Assembly (NCBI GenBank): GCA_965227695.1
Contig: OZ245760.1
Coordinates: forward strand, 2,480,001-2,544,000
DNA: 64,000 nt
Reading direction: 5' to 3'
Source of the DNA: UBA1858 sp965227695
GTDB lineage: Bacteria; Pseudomonadota; Gammaproteobacteria; UBA4575
Under the pieces are notes generated by a model that was not told the DNA's origin, did no database searches, and worked only from the letters and a program-made list of their open reading frames with translations. The first letter of the stretch is position 1. Every line of letters starts with the position of its first letter. A program made the position numbers and the translations under genes. Below, in pieces: positions 44,493-53,578 of the stretch.

Positions 44493-45185
44493 CTATGACA
44501 ATGCCGCCTGGTCAACCTGGACACCTGCACCCATGGTCGAAGAAACCGTGACTTTCTTGAGATAGACACCTTTCGCCGCGGACGGTTTGGCCTTGACCAG
44601 ATCACTGATCAGTGCCTGTAGATTTTCCACGAGTTTCTGCGCGTCAAAATCAACCTTTCCGATACTGCAATGTACAATCCCGGTCTTGTCGGCACGATAA
44701 CGAACCTGGCCCGACTTGGCATTACTGACTGCCGCTTCAACATCAGTGGTGACAGTGCCCACTTTCGGGTTCGGCATCAGACCGCGCGGACCGAGTATCT
44801 GGCCAAGCTGACCTACAACACGCATCGCATCCGGTGTCGCAATGACCACGTCAAAATCCATTTCGCCTTTTTTCACAGTCTCGGCGAGATCTTCAAATCC
44901 GACAATGTCTGCACCGGCCTGTTGCGCCGCTTTAGCCTGATCACCCTGCGCGAAAACCGCCACGCGCACGGTCTTGCCCGTGCCGTTGGGCAGAACCGTT
45001 GAACCACGCACGACCTGGTCTGATTTTCTGGGGTCAATACCCAGATTGACTGCAACATCGATGGATTCTACAAATTTTGCCCGTGCATTGTCTTTGACAA
45101 GCTGCATTGCCTCAATGGGTCCATAGGCCTGCTCACTATTGATATTTTCACGCGCGGCGCGGATATTTTTACCTGCTTTAGCCAT
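44493..45185 (-). CDS. rplA: 50S ribosomal protein L1
   Basis: The 230-residue uL1 of the mobile stalk at the E site. I start at MAKAGKNIRAARENINSEQA. The longer frame adds 23 residues overlapping rplK and is not family-like. Conserved GRTVRVAVFAQG-type (GKTVRVAVFAQGDQAKAA) and GPRGLMPNPKVGTVT. In E. coli it represses rplKA by binding the rplK leader. One base separates it from the rplK stop. Confidence 0.97.
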   Translation of the reverse strand: MAKAGKNIRAARENINSEQAYGPIEAMQLVKDNARAKFVESIDVAVNLGIDPRKSDQVVRGSTVLPNGTGKTVRVAVFAQGDQAKAAQQAGADIVGFEDLAETVKKGEMDFDVVIATPDAMRVVGQLGQILGPRGLMPNPKVGTVTTDVEAAVSNAKSGQVRYRADKTGIVHCSIGKVDFDAQKLVENLQALISDLVKAKPSAAKGVYLKKVTVSSTMGAGVQVDQAALS

Positions 45186-45186
45186 G

Positions 45187-45618
45187 TTAAACTCCTTCCA
45201 CTTCCAGACCCATGCTTCTTGCACTCCCCGCGATGGTTCGCACGGCAGCTTCAAGATCCGCCGCGGTCAGATCCGGGTCTTTTGTCCTGGCAATATCTTC
45301 CAGCTGTTCGCGTGTCACTTTGCCGACTTTATTCGTATTTGGTGTTCCAGAGCCTTTTGCCACGCCTGCAGCTTTCTTCAGCAGAATCGATGCTGGTGGC
45401 GTTTTCATGATAAAAGTAAAACTGCGGTCATTATAAACAGTAATAACAACCGGCACAGGCATTCCTTTTTCAAGGCTTTGCGTTTGCGCATTAAATGCCT
45501 TGCAGAATTCCATAATATTTACGCCATGCTGTCCCAATGCAGGACCCACCGGCGGACTGGGATTAGCATCCTGAGCAGGAACCTGAAGCTTGATATAAGC
45601 TTCTATTTTCTTTGCCAT
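45187..45618 (-). CDS. rplK: 50S ribosomal protein L11
   Basis: The 143-residue uL11 of the GTPase-associated centre, needed for RelA activation. Conserved YIKLQVPAQDANPSPPVGPA, GQHGVNIMEFCKAFNAQT and the end TIAGSARSMGLEVEGV. It is preceded by 179 bp after nusG with short inverted repeats (45695-45708 region and around 45668-45690), where an L1-binding leader is expected. Confidence 0.98.
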   Translation of the reverse strand: MAKKIEAYIKLQVPAQDANPSPPVGPALGQHGVNIMEFCKAFNAQTQSLEKGMPVPVVITVYNDRSFTFIMKTPPASILLKKAAGVAKGSGTPNTNKVGKVTREQLEDIARTKDPDLTAADLEAAVRTIAGSARSMGLEVEGV

Positions 45619-45797
45619 TTTTTTCTCCTACGGGTACCGGCGCCTTGAGTATCAACTCGTGGCTCCCCGTTTTTATTTAAAAAAACACGGACGTCACATA
45701 AATGTGAATTCCGTTACTTCAGTGTCTGGCCTGTGATTTTTGATACATGCCCGAACAGCACACAAAACTCAATTGCCAACAATATATTAACTTTATA

Positions 45798-46331
45798 TTA
45801 ACTTTTTTCGACCTGCCCAAACTCAAGTTCAACTGGCGTCGAACGGCCGAATATTTGAACCGCCACCAGCATGCGACTCTTTTCATAGTTAACTTCTTCG
45901 ACGATACCATTGAAATCGTTGAATGGCCCATCGGTAACACGCACCACTTCGCCCGGCTCGAATAACACTTTGGGTCTTGGCTTGTCCACACCTTCCTGTA
46001 TTCGCTGTAATATTGCCTCGGCTTCACGGTCCGGTATCGGTGCGGGTTTGTCAGAGGTTCCGCCAATAAAGCCAAGTACCTTGGGTACATCCTTGACCAG
46101 ATGCCATGAATCATCATCCATTTCCATCTGTACCAGCACGTATCCGGGAAAAAATTTCCTTTCACTGCGTTTTTTCTGGCCTTCACGCATTTCCACGACT
46201 TCTTCCATTGGCACCAGAATCTCGCCAAATTTGTCCTGCATGCCATATCGTTCTATGCGTTCTTGCAGGTAGCGTTTGACCTGGTTTTCAAAGCCTGAAT
46301 ATGCGTGGACTACGTACCACTTTAATGCCAT
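45798..46331 (-). CDS. nusG: Transcription termination/antitermination factor NusG
   Basis: The 177-residue NusG travels with RNA polymerase and contacts Rho or S10. The N-terminal domain begins MALKWYVVHAYSGFENQVKR. The C-terminal KOW domain has GEVVRVTDGPFNDFNGIVEE. It lies 15 bp after secE, in the usual secE-nusG pair. Confidence 0.99.
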   Translation of the reverse strand: MALKWYVVHAYSGFENQVKRYLQERIERYGMQDKFGEILVPMEEVVEMREGQKKRSERKFFPGYVLVQMEMDDDSWHLVKDVPKVLGFIGGTSDKPAPIPDREAEAILQRIQEGVDKPRPKVLFEPGEVVRVTDGPFNDFNGIVEEVNYEKSRMLVAVQIFGRSTPVELEFGQVEKS

Positions 46332-46346
46332 TTTGCCCGCCCTCTG

Positions 46347-46727
46347 TTATGCGATGATCATTTTCATGATCCAGCCCAGGAATGTGTCAAGCAACCACAA
46401 AAACAAGCCTACCAGAATCACCACCACCAGAATTACGCCCGTTGTCTGCAATGTCTCTGTTCGCGTTGGCCATACCATCTTGCGGACTTCGGTCCGCGCA
46501 GATTGCATGAATCCGGTTAATGCGCGCCCTTTGCTTGTTGTAAGCGCAATGCCCGCTGCGACCAGCACAAACAGCACAATTCCGAGTACCCGGTACAATA
46601 GTGGTTGATCAGAAAACTGCACATAAAACCCATACAAGCCAATCAGCAGGAGCCCGGCGGCCACCACCAGCTTGATTGTATCCATTGTGCTTTTTGTCTG
46701 CTCAGCCGATTCGGCCATGTTTTGCAT
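46347..46727 (-). CDS. secE: Protein translocase subunit SecE
   Basis: The 126-residue SecE of the three-helix gammaproteobacterial type. The first two helices are near residues 17-35 and 42-63. The conserved amphipathic segment and last helix have FMQSARTEVRKMVWPTRTE followed by a hydrophobic stretch to the end. It clamps SecY (19097-20434). It lies 23 bp after tRNA-Trp and is probably cotranscribed with it. Confidence 0.97.
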   Translation of the reverse strand: MQNMAESAEQTKSTMDTIKLVVAAGLLLIGLYGFYVQFSDQPLLYRVLGIVLFVLVAAGIALTTSKGRALTGFMQSARTEVRKMVWPTRTETLQTTGVILVVVILVGLFLWLLDTFLGWIMKMIIA

Positions 46728-46750
46728 CCTTCTATCTTTCTGCCGCTTAT

Positions 46751-46826
46751 TGGCAGGCCAGGAGGGACTTGAACCCCCAACCTACGGTTTTGGAGACCGT
46801 CGCTCTGCCAATTGAGCTACTGGCCT
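46751..46826 (-). tRNA. tRNA-Trp (anticodon CCA)
   Basis: A 76-nt cloverleaf on the minus strand that begins AGGCCAGTAGCTCAATTGG. The anticodon arm is ACGGT-CTCCAAA-ACCGT with anticodon CCA. The T-loop is TTCAAGT and the 3' CCA is encoded. Its place between tuf and secE is common in gammaproteobacteria. Confidence 0.98.
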
Positions 46827-47008
46827 ATATTACCCTGTTCAGCCTTCAATATTGAGACCACTTTTTTGTCTTTGTTTTCAGATTCGTTGTATGACTGAGG
46901 AACACCTGGTATGCGTTAAATAATCCGCGAACTGCACAGTGTACATGTTAAACACCATGCAGTTCGAGAAAAAATTTAGCCTGCCTGCTTCAATATTCCC
47001 CAATCACG

Positions 47009-48199
47009 CTATTCAATAATTTTAGCGACCACGCCGGCCCCGACGGTACGGCCACCTTCGCGGATCGCAAAGCGCAAGCCCTCTTCCATCGCAATCGGCG
47101 CTATCATGCTCACTGTCATCTTCACATTATCTCCCGGCATCACCATCTCGATTCCTTCCGGTAAATCACATGCGCCGGTCACATCCGTGGTCCTGAAGTA
47201 AAACTGCGGACGGTATCCGTTGAAAAACGGTGTATGTCGGCCGCCCTCATCCTTCGACAGAATGTATACCTCGGCCTCAAACTTCGTGTGCGGCGTAATA
47301 CTCCCAGGCTTGCACAATACCTGACCGCGCTCCACCTCATCGCGCTTCGTCCCGCGCAATAATACGCCCACATTATCCCCCGCGCGACCTTCATCCAGTA
47401 ACTTGCGGAACATCTCTACGCCCGTACAGGTCGTCTTCGTGGTCTCCTTAATCCCGACAATCTCCACTTCCTCACCAACCTTGATGATCCCGCGCTCAAT
47501 ACGACCCGTCACTACCGTGCCACGCCCCGAAATCGAAAATACATCCTCTACCGGCATAATAAAATCACCGTCAATCGCACGCTCCGGCTCCGGTATGTAG
47601 GCATCCATCTCCTCCAGTAACTTCAACACCGATGGCACACCTATCTCCGAAGTGTCTCCCTCCAGCGCCTTCAGCGCCGATCCCGTCACAATCGGCGTAT
47701 CATCCCCAGGAAAATCATAACTCGACAGCAAATCCCGGATCTCCATCTCAACCAGCTCCAGTAACTCCGGATCATCCACCTGGTCTGCCTTGTTCATATA
47801 CACAACAATGTACGGCACGCCCACCTGACGCGATAACAGAATATGCTCGCGCGTCTGTGGCATCGGACCGTCCGCCGCAGACACCACCAGTATCGCTCCA
47901 TCCATCTGCGCCGCACCCGTAATCATGTTCTTCACATAATCCGCGTGCCCCGGACAGTCTACGTGCGCATAGTGACGCTTGTCCGTCTCATACTCAACGT
48001 GCGCCGTCGCAATCGTTATCCCGCGCTCACGCTCCTCTGGCGCATTATCAATGTCGCCATAATCCTTGAACTCACCCCCCTGGCTCTCCGCTGAGACCTT
48101 CGTCAACGCCGCCGTTAACGTCGTCTTGCCGTGATCCACGTGTCCTATCGTCCCCACATTGACATGCGGCTTCGTGCGTTCAAACTTCTCCTTTGACAT
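47009..48199 (-). CDS. tuf: Elongation factor Tu, copy 2
   Basis: The same 396-residue EF-Tu as the copy at 29942-31132. The identity ends abruptly: one base differs in the stop codon (TAG here), and the upstream match stops about 24 bp before the ATG, shortly after cttcattatt. Such sharp borders point to recent gene conversion. This copy follows tRNA-Thr by 58 bp, as in the tyr-gly-thr-tuf operon of other gammaproteobacteria. Confidence 0.99.
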   Translation of the reverse strand: MSKEKFERTKPHVNVGTIGHVDHGKTTLTAALTKVSAESQGGEFKDYGDIDNAPEERERGITIATAHVEYETDKRHYAHVDCPGHADYVKNMITGAAQMDGAILVVSAADGPMPQTREHILLSRQVGVPYIVVYMNKADQVDDPELLELVEMEIRDLLSSYDFPGDDTPIVTGSALKALEGDTSEIGVPSVLKLLEEMDAYIPEPERAIDGDFIMPVEDVFSISGRGTVVTGRIERGIIKVGEEVEIVGIKETTKTTCTGVEMFRKLLDEGRAGDNVGVLLRGTKRDEVERGQVLCKPGSITPHTKFEAEVYILSKDEGGRHTPFFNGYRPQFYFRTTDVTGACDLPEGIEMVMPGDNVKMTVSMIAPIAMEEGLRFAIREGGRTVGAGVVAKIIE

Positions 48200-48257
48200 C
48201 GATCATTACCTCTTCATTATTTAGTAAATAACATTCGTTAACTGGGCTCTGTGATTG

Positions 48258-48332
<75 letters not shown>

Positions 48333-48473
48333 AATTTAATCTTGCCTGGCCTTTCCCTATCCCTGGACGCCATTTGTCCTTTGTGGCTTCCTTCAAGCTG
48401 TCTTCGCGAGTGTGACTGGCTGTGTCAGCATCCCTATCATGAATGACCTGACTCCTGCCCCACCTGCCTGTGT

Positions 48474-48547
<74 letters not shown>

Positions 48548-48565
48548 ACACACTTTTAAACCCGG

Positions 48566-48650
48566 TGGTGGAGGGGGTAGGATTCGAACCTACGTAGGCA
48601 TAGCCAGCAGATTTACAGTCTGCCCTCGTTGACCGCTTGAGTACCCCTCC
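48566..48650 (-). tRNA. tRNA-Tyr (anticodon GTA)
   Basis: An 85-nt class II tRNA with a long variable arm. It starts GGAGGGGTACTCAAGCGGTC and has anticodon loop CTGTAAA. The encoded CCA is at 48566-48568. It is the first gene of the tyr-gly-thr-tuf operon. Confidence 0.98.
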
Positions 48651-48664
48651 GCACAAAGCCGGCT

Positions 48665-48694
48665 ATTGTCGATTAGATACAAGCCAGGTGTCAA
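48665..48694 (-). promoter_or_regulatory. Predicted promoter of the tRNA-Tyr operon
   Basis: On the minus strand: -35 TTGACA (48689-48694), 18-bp spacer, -10 GACAAT (48665-48670), then the G+C-rich discriminator AGCCGGC. This is typical of stable-RNA promoters. Transcription would start near 48658, a few bases before the tRNA. Confidence 0.7.
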
Positions 48695-48907
48695 CAACAT
48701 AGTGGCAATATATTGTGTAATTATCCTGTAACTTCCACAATCGATCATGATTCGTGATGATAACACTTCACAGAGAGCCGAATTGACTGGCTGTTGGGAA
48801 CAATGACGTTACCCCTGACAGCACATGGCCATAAAAGAGGCGGCTGCTTATCTGGCTGGATTCATTTATGATGCCGCCACCCGAATAAACCTGACTAAAT
48901 ATATTCC

Positions 48908-50248
48908 ATGAAAGTAACCATCTATGGATCAGGCTATGTTGGCCTGGTAACGGCGGCCTGCCTGGCCCAGGTCGGCAACCACGTGATGTGCGTTGATATC
49001 GATCAAGACAAAATTTCCAGCCTCAATCAGGGAGTTATCCCGATTTATGAGCCTGGTCTGGATGAAATGATTACATACAACAGACAGGCCGGACGTATTG
49101 AGTTTACCAGCGACACCGGGCGTGGTGTTGAACATGGACTCTTTCAGTTTATTGCCGTGGGGACACCGGCGGACGAGGATGGCTCTGCCGATCTGAGTCA
49201 TGTGATTGCAGTCGCCAGGAGTATTGCCAGTCATTTAATTGACTATCGAGTGGTGGTAACCAAATCGACGGTACCGGTCGGCACTGCAGACATCGTGAAA
49301 CAGACCATTCAGCAAACTCTGAACGATCAACATCGTCAGACTCCGTTTGATGTGGTCTCAAACCCGGAATTCTTGAAGGAAGGGGCCGCCATTGATGATT
49401 TCATGAAACCCGACCGGGTAATTGTGGGCAGTGACAGCGAACGCGCCAGTGTGCTGATGCGCAATTTATATGCGCCTTTCAACCGCAATCACGATCGTGT
49501 CAAGGTGATGGATATTCGATCGGCCGAACTGACCAAGTATGCCGCCAATGCATTACTGGCAACAAAAATCAGTTTTATTAATGAACTTGCCAATCTGGCC
49601 GAAAATGTCGGTGCGGATATCGAACAGGTCAGGCTCGGAATTGGCTCCGATCCGCGTATTGGCTACCATTTTATTTATCCAGGATGCGGTTATGGTGGTT
49701 CGTGCTTTCCCAAGGACGTCCAGGCACTTCAGCATATCGGCGCAAAGGCAGACTTTGAAACAATACTGATCGCGGCTGTTGACCGGGTAAACCAAAAGCA
49801 AAAGCAGGTATTGTTCGATAAAATTCACCGTCGCTTCAACGGGGATCTTGAGGATAAAGTATTCGCATTGTGGGGGCTTGCATTTAAACCAAATACTGAT
49901 GATATGCGCGAGGCTTCCAGCCGCGCCCTGATGGAAAAGCTGTGGGAACATGGAGCAAAGGTATCCGCCTACGATCCGGTCGCCAGCCAGGAGTGTACAC
50001 GTATCTATGGAACACGTGATGATTTACACTTGTGCTCAAACGCAAACGAGGCACTGCACAATGCTGATGCTCTGGTAATCGTCACGGAGTGGACCGAATT
50101 CCGCAGTCCGGATTACGACTATATCAGGACACATTTACGTCAGCCGATAATTTTTGATGGCAGAAATTTATATGACCCGGATTACATGCAGCAACAAGGC
50201 ATCGAATATTTTGCAATTGGACGCGGCAGTTCAGTCAAAAAACACTAA
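48908..50248 (+). CDS. ugd: UDP-glucose 6-dehydrogenase
   Basis: Oxidises UDP-glucose to UDP-glucuronate with two NAD, supplying uronic acids for surface polysaccharide. A 446-residue protein with N-terminal Rossmann motif IYGSGYVGLVTAACLAQ. NPEFLKEGAAIDDF lies in the middle, and the catalytic cysteine is C266 in GYGGSCFPKDVQAL. ALWGLAFKPNTDDMREA is in the C-terminal domain. UDP-glucuronate could be a substrate for the asnB-type amidotransferases of the polysaccharide cluster, but that is inference across about 40 kb. A small unknown gene starts three bases after its stop. Confidence 0.97.
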   Translation: MKVTIYGSGYVGLVTAACLAQVGNHVMCVDIDQDKISSLNQGVIPIYEPGLDEMITYNRQAGRIEFTSDTGRGVEHGLFQFIAVGTPADEDGSADLSHVIAVARSIASHLIDYRVVVTKSTVPVGTADIVKQTIQQTLNDQHRQTPFDVVSNPEFLKEGAAIDDFMKPDRVIVGSDSERASVLMRNLYAPFNRNHDRVKVMDIRSAELTKYAANALLATKISFINELANLAENVGADIEQVRLGIGSDPRIGYHFIYPGCGYGGSCFPKDVQALQHIGAKADFETILIAAVDRVNQKQKQVLFDKIHRRFNGDLEDKVFALWGLAFKPNTDDMREASSRALMEKLWEHGAKVSAYDPVASQECTRIYGTRDDLHLCSNANEALHNADALVIVTEWTEFRSPDYDYIRTHLRQPIIFDGRNLYDPDYMQQQGIEYFAIGRGSSVKKH

Positions 50249-50251
50249 CCC

Positions 50252-50575
50252 ATGCTGAATCAGCGAGTTGATATTGTCGAGGCCGTCGCGCCGTTTTTAC
50301 TCTCCATGCCGGATGGTTCATGGCACCTGGTGATCAATATCGAAAAGCCACAGCCGCAGGAGTATGTTTTTCAGTGCATCAGCGAAGCTAACGGTGAATT
50401 CAATCACTACTCCAAAACGATCCCCGAAACACCGTTCCATGTTGCAGAAAATATCTGGGAGCTCAGTTACGGCGTGGAGATCATGACACTGCTACACGAT
50501 AATCTCGCAAACCATCCCGCCACCATGTTATGGCAACAATGGAAGCAACATCAGTCTAATCCCGCAATCAAATAG
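50252..50575 (+). CDS. Hypothetical protein coupled to ugd
   Basis: A 107-residue soluble protein I do not recognise. It has no signal peptide or membrane segment. The sequence is rich in Trp, His and Asn, with motifs such as MPDGSWHLVINIEKPQ and ENIWELSYGVEIMTLL. The ATG lies three bases after the ugd stop, so translational coupling is likely. No inference on function beyond a possible link with UDP-glucuronate metabolism. Confidence 0.65.
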   Translation: MLNQRVDIVEAVAPFLLSMPDGSWHLVINIEKPQPQEYVFQCISEANGEFNHYSKTIPETPFHVAENIWELSYGVEIMTLLHDNLANHPATMLWQQWKQHQSNPAIK

Positions 50576-50580
50576 TCCTG

Positions 50581-51312
50581 TTAAATGACCGTTTTCTTTT
50601 GCCAGTCGAAATGAAAACCATAGTTTTCATTTCCGATGTCAATGCGCAAATAAGTCGATGCCTGTTTATCAAGGTAGCTCAGTCCTTCATATGAACCATC
50701 AACCGAGCCACAGCGACTTATATTAATAGCGATATCATAAACGTTATAACGCGGGTTAATGAGTGAAACCTGACCTTCGTACACACAGTCATCCGAGTCT
50801 TTACCGGTAATCAGGCCATTGTCAATGTTGATGTCGAATTGCAACCCATCGCGATCAGTATATTGCCAGTCGCCCTCCAGGTATTCGAGAGAAGATGGCT
50901 GCTCGTAAAGTTTATCGTAAGTGAGCACCAGACGTCCGGTATCACCACCGTTGAGTGTTTTGAAATATGACACGATCCTGCCATCACTGATTTCACCTGT
51001 TAACCGTGCGTAATCAAAAGGTGAACCATCTAATGCATACAGATTATATTTGGAATAATAGTAGCCTTGTTCCTGTCTGACCTGCCCCACACAGACTGCT
51101 TTGGCTTTATGACTTACCGCCGTTGATTTCCCATTCGAATGAATGGCATAAAAATCGTAAGGTCCACGCCCACGGATATCAAAGCTGCCAACCCAAATGC
51201 CATCGAGTTCCGTTTTGTGTGGAAATGACTCGGCGCTTTCCTTGCTCACCGGCGCAACACAGCCTGCCAACAGGGTCAGCCAGATAATTACCAGGCAAGC
51301 TCTGTTTATCAT
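50581..51312 (-). CDS. Putative lipoprotein of unknown function
   Basis: A 243-residue protein starting MINRACLVIIWLTLLAGC, a lipoprotein signal with lipobox LAGC (Cys18). The start is supported by AGGAG seven bases before the ATG; a longer frame adds 17 residues. After the lipobox the protein is rich in Tyr, Asp and Gly with repeated beta-like stretches (YDFYAIHSNGKST, LEYLEGDWQYTDRDG, RCGSVDGSYEGLSY). Membership of a known family was not recognised. Its end is only six bases from the end of the convergent gene at 50575. Confidence 0.8.
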   Translation of the reverse strand: MINRACLVIIWLTLLAGCVAPVSKESAESFPHKTELDGIWVGSFDIRGRGPYDFYAIHSNGKSTAVSHKAKAVCVGQVRQEQGYYYSKYNLYALDGSPFDYARLTGEISDGRIVSYFKTLNGGDTGRLVLTYDKLYEQPSSLEYLEGDWQYTDRDGLQFDINIDNGLITGKDSDDCVYEGQVSLINPRYNVYDIAINISRCGSVDGSYEGLSYLDKQASTYLRIDIGNENYGFHFDWQKKTVI

Positions 51313-51473
51313 TTTTTCACTCCTGGAACGATAGCGGTTAAATCCCTGCAAGGATAATATCAAAACATAAAAAAGCCAATAAAATGATTAGTTTAGTGAT
51401 GCAATAAACATTGTTACCGGAGATTTTACGTTAAGCTGGACGGCAAAATTATGTGATTTAACCAGCAATAAAG

Positions 51474-51800
51474 ATGAAAAAAACAATTTTCTTTTTTTTA
51501 TGCCTTACCTGTTTTAGTGAAGCCTATGCAAAAGCCATGAGCGGCAAGATGGCGCTGGCCTTTTGCAATAATAACGTTCAGTGCACTTTGCTTGCCAGCT
51601 CCTACAGCGACGGGTTTAGCTACGCATTTCTTGCACTACAGGCAGATAACACGGTGTTCTGCATCCCGGCCGGCACATCAAGCGGCTCGCTGGGCCGTAT
51701 TTTCCACAACTATCTTTTAGATCATCCAGATAAGTTACATTTTACCGCAGCCAGTCTCGCGGTCACTGCGTTTTCTGAGAAGTTTCCATGCAACCAATAA
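51474..51800 (+). CDS. Secreted Rap1a/Tai-family protein
   Basis: A 108-residue protein with a signal peptide (MKKTIFFFLCLTCFSEAYA). The mature part has paired cysteines and the pattern FCIPAGTSSGSLGRIFHNYL...HPDKLHF...AFSEKFPC. This matches the Rap1a/Tai immunity-protein fold, whose named members neutralise type VI amidase effectors in the periplasm. No effector or T6SS gene is nearby, and orphan homologues are common, so a true immunity role is not shown. It may be cotranscribed with the next secreted protein 25 bp on. Confidence 0.75.
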   Translation: MKKTIFFFLCLTCFSEAYAKAMSGKMALAFCNNNVQCTLLASSYSDGFSYAFLALQADNTVFCIPAGTSSGSLGRIFHNYLLDHPDKLHFTAASLAVTAFSEKFPCNQ

Positions 51801-51825
51801 ACACATAATCATCAAGGAGTGCGTC

Positions 51826-52197
51826 ATGAAAATATTATTGATGGCAATTTTTCTAGCCTTTCTGACGGGCCCGGTACATGCAGAATGTAAAAGCACTCTT
51901 GCATTTGGCCAGTTTCAATACGACTGTGATCAGCCACAAACCCACAGCAATAGTGAATCCGTTGAGTACACACAAATTCCTTATAATGCCAATGGCAAGA
52001 TCTCCAGACATGCCCCCAATCAACAGAATGTTGCCAGCCTGGAGCAGAGTGTGAGTCTGGCACAAACAACACAATCTCCGTTTAAACCCACCCATACACA
52101 ACTGGATCAGGTTCGTCAGTTACTCGAATATGCCAGGCAACAGGGCTGTCACTGGATGGGACCACTTGATCAGCCCGAGCTGGTATGCCCACCATAA
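51826..52197 (+). CDS. Secreted hypothetical protein
   Basis: A 123-residue protein with a clear signal peptide (MKILLMAIFLAFLTGPVHA, cleavage after AHA-like VHA). AAGGAG lies six bases before the ATG. The mature protein is Gln/Thr/His-rich with three or four cysteines (CKSTLAFGQFQYDC, QQGCHWMG, ELVCPP). I do not recognise the family. It follows the Rap1a-like gene on the same strand. Confidence 0.7.
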   Translation: MKILLMAIFLAFLTGPVHAECKSTLAFGQFQYDCDQPQTHSNSESVEYTQIPYNANGKISRHAPNQQNVASLEQSVSLAQTTQSPFKPTHTQLDQVRQLLEYARQQGCHWMGPLDQPELVCPP

Positions 52198-52244
52198 ATC
52201 ATCTGAACATAATCACGGGCTACACACTCTTTTTTTAATCAAAG

Positions 52245-53336
52245 TCACGCATTCGTGGCACTGGGTGTAATCGCCACCTTCAGAACACCATCACGCTGAC
52301 TGGCGAACAGCTCGTAAGCCTGTTCAATTTCATCAAGAGTAAATCGATGCGTGACCAATGACGTGAGATCAACCCGCCCGGACTGAATAACATTCATTAA
52401 CCGGCGCATACGCTCTTTGCCTCCCGGGCACAGTGAAGTGACAATCTTTTGATCACCCAGGCCGGCATGAAATTCTGCAAGCGGAATGACCAGATCTTCA
52501 GAATAAACCCCCAGACTCGACAGCGTTCCACCGGGTTTAAGCACTTTGAGACAGGATTCAAAAGTGGACTTCAGCCCCAGCGCCTCAATGGCCACATCAA
52601 CACCACGGCCCCGGGTCACACGCAGAATCTCCTCAACCGGGTCGGTCTTGTTAAAGTCGATCACAAGATCTGCGCCAATCTGGCTCGACATATGCATCCG
52701 CTCAGGCACGGTTTCTACGGCAATGATCATTCCTGCACCGCGCAATCTGGCACCTGCCGTGGCACATAATCCAATCGGACCCTGTGCAAACACCGCGACG
52801 GTATCACCGATTTTTATATTGCCGGACTCTGCACCGGCAAAACCGGTGGACATGATATCCGGACACATCAGCACCTGCTCATCCGTCAATCCATCAGGTA
52901 CTGGTGACAGATTTGCCATGGCGTCAGGAACCAGCAGGTACTCGGCCTGCGCACCATCAATCGTATTACCAAATCTCCATCCACCCATGGGTTTAATTCC
53001 GTGCGCGGCACTTTGGCCATCCTGCGCGCAAAGTCCATCAAGACAGGCATTGGAATAACCACTGGGGCATATAGCCCCGGCAATGACGCGTTGCCCTTCC
53101 GCATAGCCATGAACATTGGCACCCAGTTTTTCGATTATGCCCACCGGCTCATGCCCCACCGTAAGTCCCTTACGCACTGGGTATTCACCCTTAAGAATAT
53201 GAATATCCGTCCCGCATATCGTCGTGGTGGTCAAACGAATCAACGCATCATTTGCGCCAATATCAGGTATCGGTTTATCGTCCAGCACAATGCGCCCAGG
53301 CTCAACAAATATTGCAGCTTTCATCATTTCAGGCAT
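52245..53336 (-). CDS. Zinc-dependent medium-chain alcohol dehydrogenase
   Basis: A 363-residue cytoplasmic NAD(P)-dependent dehydrogenase. The catalytic zinc site has CGTDIHILKGEYPV and GHEPVGIIEKLG. The cofactor fold follows FAQGPIGLCATAGARLRGAG. The segment CPSGYSNACLDGLCAQ replaces the usual four-cysteine structural zinc loop. This resembles the secondary-alcohol dehydrogenases of Cupriavidus and Clostridium, so isopropanol or other secondary alcohols are plausible substrates. Start uncertain: MPEMMKAAIF (used) or MMKAAIF three codons later. Confidence 0.88.
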   Translation of the reverse strand: MPEMMKAAIFVEPGRIVLDDKPIPDIGANDALIRLTTTTICGTDIHILKGEYPVRKGLTVGHEPVGIIEKLGANVHGYAEGQRVIAGAICPSGYSNACLDGLCAQDGQSAAHGIKPMGGWRFGNTIDGAQAEYLLVPDAMANLSPVPDGLTDEQVLMCPDIMSTGFAGAESGNIKIGDTVAVFAQGPIGLCATAGARLRGAGMIIAVETVPERMHMSSQIGADLVIDFNKTDPVEEILRVTRGRGVDVAIEALGLKSTFESCLKVLKPGGTLSSLGVYSEDLVIPLAEFHAGLGDQKIVTSLCPGGKERMRRLMNVIQSGRVDLTSLVTHRFTLDEIEQAYELFASQRDGVLKVAITPSATNA

Positions 53337-53578
53337 CAGTATAAGTATCGCTCCTTCTTGCAACCATGTTAAACATGCACGCAAGGATGCCAATTTATCA
53401 ACGATAGCTATTGACTTTCATCAATTCTTAGCACGAAAACAATACCGTAATAATCTATGCTGAATATAAAATCTTTCGGCACTTGGATTGTGCAGGGCGA
53501 CGCTGCAGTTTATCTGTGACAGACTACAGACTATGGATAGTTATAAAAAACTTTGCGCGTGAATGTAAAGAAACGTGA

